Source: Gemmatimonadota bacterium
GTDB lineage: Bacteria > Latescibacterota > UBA2968 > UBA8231
Direction of reading: 5' to 3'
NCBI GenBank assembly: GCA_009845645.1
Contig: VXZF01000113.1
Span: forward strand, 1-7,439
DNA length: 7,439 bases
How positions within the stretch are numbered: the first letter of the stretch is position 1; each line of letters starts with the position of its first letter. The position numbers and the translations under genes were made by a program. Positions 5,525-7,439 of the stretch are shown here, piece by piece. Below the pieces are notes generated by a model. That model was not told the DNA's origin. It searched no databases and saw only the letters and a list, made by a program, of their open reading frames with translations.

Positions 5525-6671
5525 AGAAATAAGTAGCCGCACTGAAGAGCAAGGCAGCCCCGCGAACCAGGTTGTCAAAGGCGTCGCGCTGCCAATTGCG
5601 CTGGTAATCTACCTTGAACACGGCCTCCTCCTCGGGGCGAAAATTGAGCCCCAGACTGAGGCGGCGGTGGCTGTCGCCGTCGATATCCGCATCGAAATCC
5701 ACCAGGCCGTAGCGCACTATGCCGGTAAAATGGGAACGGGGCAGTTGCGCGATCCACCCACGGCCAAAGTGGGCGTTTAATTGGGCGTAGTACCCGCGTT
5801 GACTCGACTGGAAAATGGCGCTTTCCTCGGGCACGTCAATGGCGGCCCAAGCGCATTCCCCCAACCATTCAAAGGGGCCTTGGCGGACTTCCCAATCGAG
5901 GGCGAAAATGCTCAGATTGCGCTTGTCGGCAATGGCCAAACCATCGGCTTCCCAGCTATTATAGGGGCCCGTGTGCAGAGAAACCCCCACTTCGACAGCG
6001 GGCCGCGGACTCAGGCCCAAGCGCCCCACCCAAGAAGGGCGATTGTTGTTGTCGATAAAGTTGCCCCGTCCCGCGGCAATGCGGGTGCCCTCGGGCCGAC
6101 CCCCTACTACTCGATCGTCAAATCCGTTTACTGCGTACAACTCGTAGGTCATCCGGGCTTGGGGAGTGGGATGGACAGAGCCGTAAAACCCCATGCCTCC
6201 CTCTGACAGAGCCGTGGGGATGATCTGGGTGCTGACCAGAGGTCGGTCGGTGAAGTCGTTGGTCGGGCTGTCGTGGGACAAATTGAAACGCCCCAGGGGG
6301 GACAGGATAATGCCGCCCCTAAAGGTGAGGAACGGGTGGATTTCAAAGTCGATGAGGGCGAGTTCTATTTTGATCTCCTCGCCCCCCTCCTCAAATTCCA
6401 GTTCCGAGGCCACGCGGAGGCGGTCGGATACCGGCGTATAGGTAAAGATATTGAAGCGCTTGGGCTCAAAAGTCAGTTCCTCGGTAATTCCCTCTTCGCG
6501 CTCGTAGCGGAAGTGAACCTCAGTATAGCCGCCAAAGTACGTGCGGCCCCCAATCCCCTTGATAAAGGGCTTGTCGCCAATGCCACCCCGCACTAGGGGC
6601 GTTTCGCCCTCCTCGGCTACCGCCACCCCCACGAGTGGGCACAGCAGGCTCATCAGCATTCTCAATATCAC
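5523..6671 (-). CDS. Outer-membrane beta-barrel protein, porin-like (phosphate-selective porin O/P type)
   Basis: A 382-residue outer-membrane barrel. It has a signal peptide (1-19, with R4, a Leu/Val core and a cut near AVA-E), alternating amphipathic strands throughout, and a C-terminal aromatic residue (AATYF-stop), the signature for insertion by the BAM machinery. TYFGGYTEVHFRYE (about 44-57), RLRVASELEFEEGGEE, FLTFRGGIILSPLGRFNLSH and a following RPLVSTQIIPTALSEGG segment resemble porin O/P-like barrels. Selectivity for phosphate should not be assumed. GTG 6671 is preferred because it supplies the basic n-region; ATG 6659 (residue 5) would give a signal peptide without positive charge. 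Shine-Dalgarno support is modest for either (GAGAAG 7 bases from the GTG). It begins 16 bases after the di-haem gene and ends 8 before the Rieske start, so it belongs to their operon and may let a substrate reach the periplasmic redox proteins. Confidence 0.85.
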   Translation of the reverse strand: MILRMLMSLLCPLVGVAVAEEGETPLVRGGIGDKPFIKGIGGRTYFGGYTEVHFRYEREEGITEELTFEPKRFNIFTYTPVSDRLRVASELEFEEGGEEIKIELALIDFEIHPFLTFRGGIILSPLGRFNLSHDSPTNDFTDRPLVSTQIIPTALSEGGMGFYGSVHPTPQARMTYELYAVNGFDDRVVGGRPEGTRIAAGRGNFIDNNNRPSWVGRLGLSPRPAVEVGVSLHTGPYNSWEADGLAIADKRNLSIFALDWEVRQGPFEWLGECAWAAIDVPEESAIFQSSQRGYYAQLNAHFGRGWIAQLPRSHFTGIVRYGLVDFDADIDGDSHRRLSLGLNFRPEEEAVFKVDYQRNWQRDAFDNLVRGAALLFSAATYF

Positions 6672-6687
6672 GGCCTTACTTCTCTTC

Positions 6688-7439
6688 TCAAAGCGATTCC
6701 AAAAAGGCGATCAGGGCCTCCTGATCCGCCTGATCCAGGGCCATGTACGCGTCCTGGCTGGCCGCGGATTCGCCCCCGTGGCGCACAATGGCATCGTGCA
6801 AGGTGGTCGATTGGCCGTCGTGCATATAAAAAGCTTGCCCTCCTAGGAAATCGGGCACTAGACGCAAGCCCCACAAAGGCGCAGTGCGCCACTCTCGTCC
6901 CGTGGCGTCGCCATCGGGGCGATTATCGGCCAATCCCTCCCCCATGTCGTGGAGCAACAGATCGGAGTACAGGTGGGCGTCCACATAGCTCAAGGCAGGT
7001 ACCGAACTGGCCCCCGTGCGCATGGTGGGCACGTGGCAGGTATGGCACTGAGCCTGGTGGAACAGGGCCTCGCCGCGCTCGACTTGGGGCGTGATGGGAC
7101 CCCGTTTGGGCGGGGCCAGCAACCGCACGTACATCACCGTAGTCAGCACAGTGGCAGCCGAAATCTCTGGATCGGGCACTTGGTCGCCCAGCGCTACTCC
7201 GCCGGCCTGGGCATGGCTGTTCTCCTCGGGCAGAAAGTCGCTGGTGATGCCTATATCCTCGTGATAGGCCTCCACCACCTGCTGCAGTAGAGACGAGACC
7301 TGGGCCTTGCGCGAAAAGCGCCCTAGCTGGATCCCGTCCCCTCCACCCACGTGGGCTTCGGAGACGTAGTCGGGCGAGCTAACCCAGTGGGCCCGGCCCG
7401 ATATGCCGTCGCCATCCGCATCGTCGGGGTCTTCGCGCG
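6688..7439 (-). CDS. DUF1111/DHOR family di-haem c-type cytochrome (N-terminus outside the window)
   Basis: The C-terminal 249 residues of a di-haem oxidoreductase of the DUF1111 (PF06537) family, related to MauG and bacterial cytochrome c peroxidase and located in the periplasm. The frame is open to the right edge, so the start and the first haem site are not visible; full-length members are usually around 450-500 residues. Visible in order: DPDDADGDGISGRAHWV, an acidic loop that may bind calcium; GRFSRKAQVSSLLQQVVEAY; HEDIGITSD; the haem-c attachment site C-H-T-C-H (bases 7047-7033) followed by VP; LLHDMGEGLADNRPDG; and FYMHDGQSTTLHDAIVRHGGE near the end. Relatives I know often have Cys residues after the PEEN segment; here it reads ENSHAQAGG with none. 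It is the first visible gene of the right block, 16 bases before the porin. In other genomes this family often neighbours imelysin-type iron-uptake genes; the next gene to the right is not visible. Peroxidase activity is not proven. Confidence 0.9.
   Translation of the reverse strand, partial: REDPDDADGDGISGRAHWVSSPDYVSEAHVGGGDGIQLGRFSRKAQVSSLLQQVVEAYHEDIGITSDFLPEENSHAQAGGVALGDQVPDPEISAATVLTTVMYVRLLAPPKRGPITPQVERGEALFHQAQCHTCHVPTMRTGASSVPALSYVDAHLYSDLLLHDMGEGLADNRPDGDATGREWRTAPLWGLRLVPDFLGGQAFYMHDGQSTTLHDAIVRHGGESAASQDAYMALDQADQEALIAFLESL

Noticed and set aside
5781..6206. Plus-strand open frame of 141 codons, and smaller ones up to 6846
   Set aside because: They are antisense to the porin and di-haem genes, with no motif and no ribosome-binding site.
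1..7439. tRNA, rRNA, CRISPR array, insertion sequence, riboswitch
   Set aside because: I looked for cloverleaf arms, regularly spaced repeats, transposase motifs and long inverted ends and saw none. Coding genes fill nearly all of the window.

Overview
This is a dense, GC-rich bacterial window with eight protein genes and no RNA gene, mobile element or CRISPR array that I can see. The longest stretch without a gene is the 116-base divergent spacer at 3753-3868. Signal peptides, a lipoprotein signal and an outer-membrane beta-barrel point to a Gram-negative (diderm) cell. The combination of a PhyH-type dioxygenase, a Gfo/Idh/MocA dehydrogenase, a secreted beta-lactamase-fold hydrolase and a DUF1111 di-haem protein recalls uncultured marine or sponge-associated lineages such as Latescibacterota, Poribacteria or Entotheonella. 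That placement is a guess from gene content, not from any marker gene.

Left block (1-3752, minus strand, read right to left): a PhyH-family Fe(II)/2-oxoglutarate dioxygenase, a carboxymuconolactone-decarboxylase (CMD) family protein, an exported class-C beta-lactamase-fold serine hydrolase, and a Gfo/Idh/MocA oxidoreductase that runs off the left edge. The gaps are 82, 54 and 50 bases and I see no terminator between the genes, so they probably form one transcript. The enzyme mix (a hydrolase, an oxygenase, a CMD protein and an NAD(P)-linked dehydrogenase) fits uptake and breakdown of a small organic compound, but the substrate cannot be read from the sequence.

Centre (3753-5125): a short divergent spacer with a plausible minus-strand promoter, then one plus-strand gene for a secreted, probably beta-propeller protein with an Asp-box. 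Its last 16 codons overlap the end of the convergent Rieske gene.

Right block (5077-7439, minus strand): a DUF1111/DHOR-type di-haem c-type cytochrome (only its C-terminal part is inside), an outer-membrane porin-like barrel, and a Rieske [2Fe-2S] protein with a Tat signal plus lipobox. The gaps are 16 and 8 bases, and the Rieske ribosome-binding site overlaps the porin stop codon, so this is a tight, probably translationally coupled operon. Two redox proteins on the periplasmic side together with an outer-membrane pore suggest an envelope electron-transfer or redox-linked transport module. This is the most interesting part of the window.
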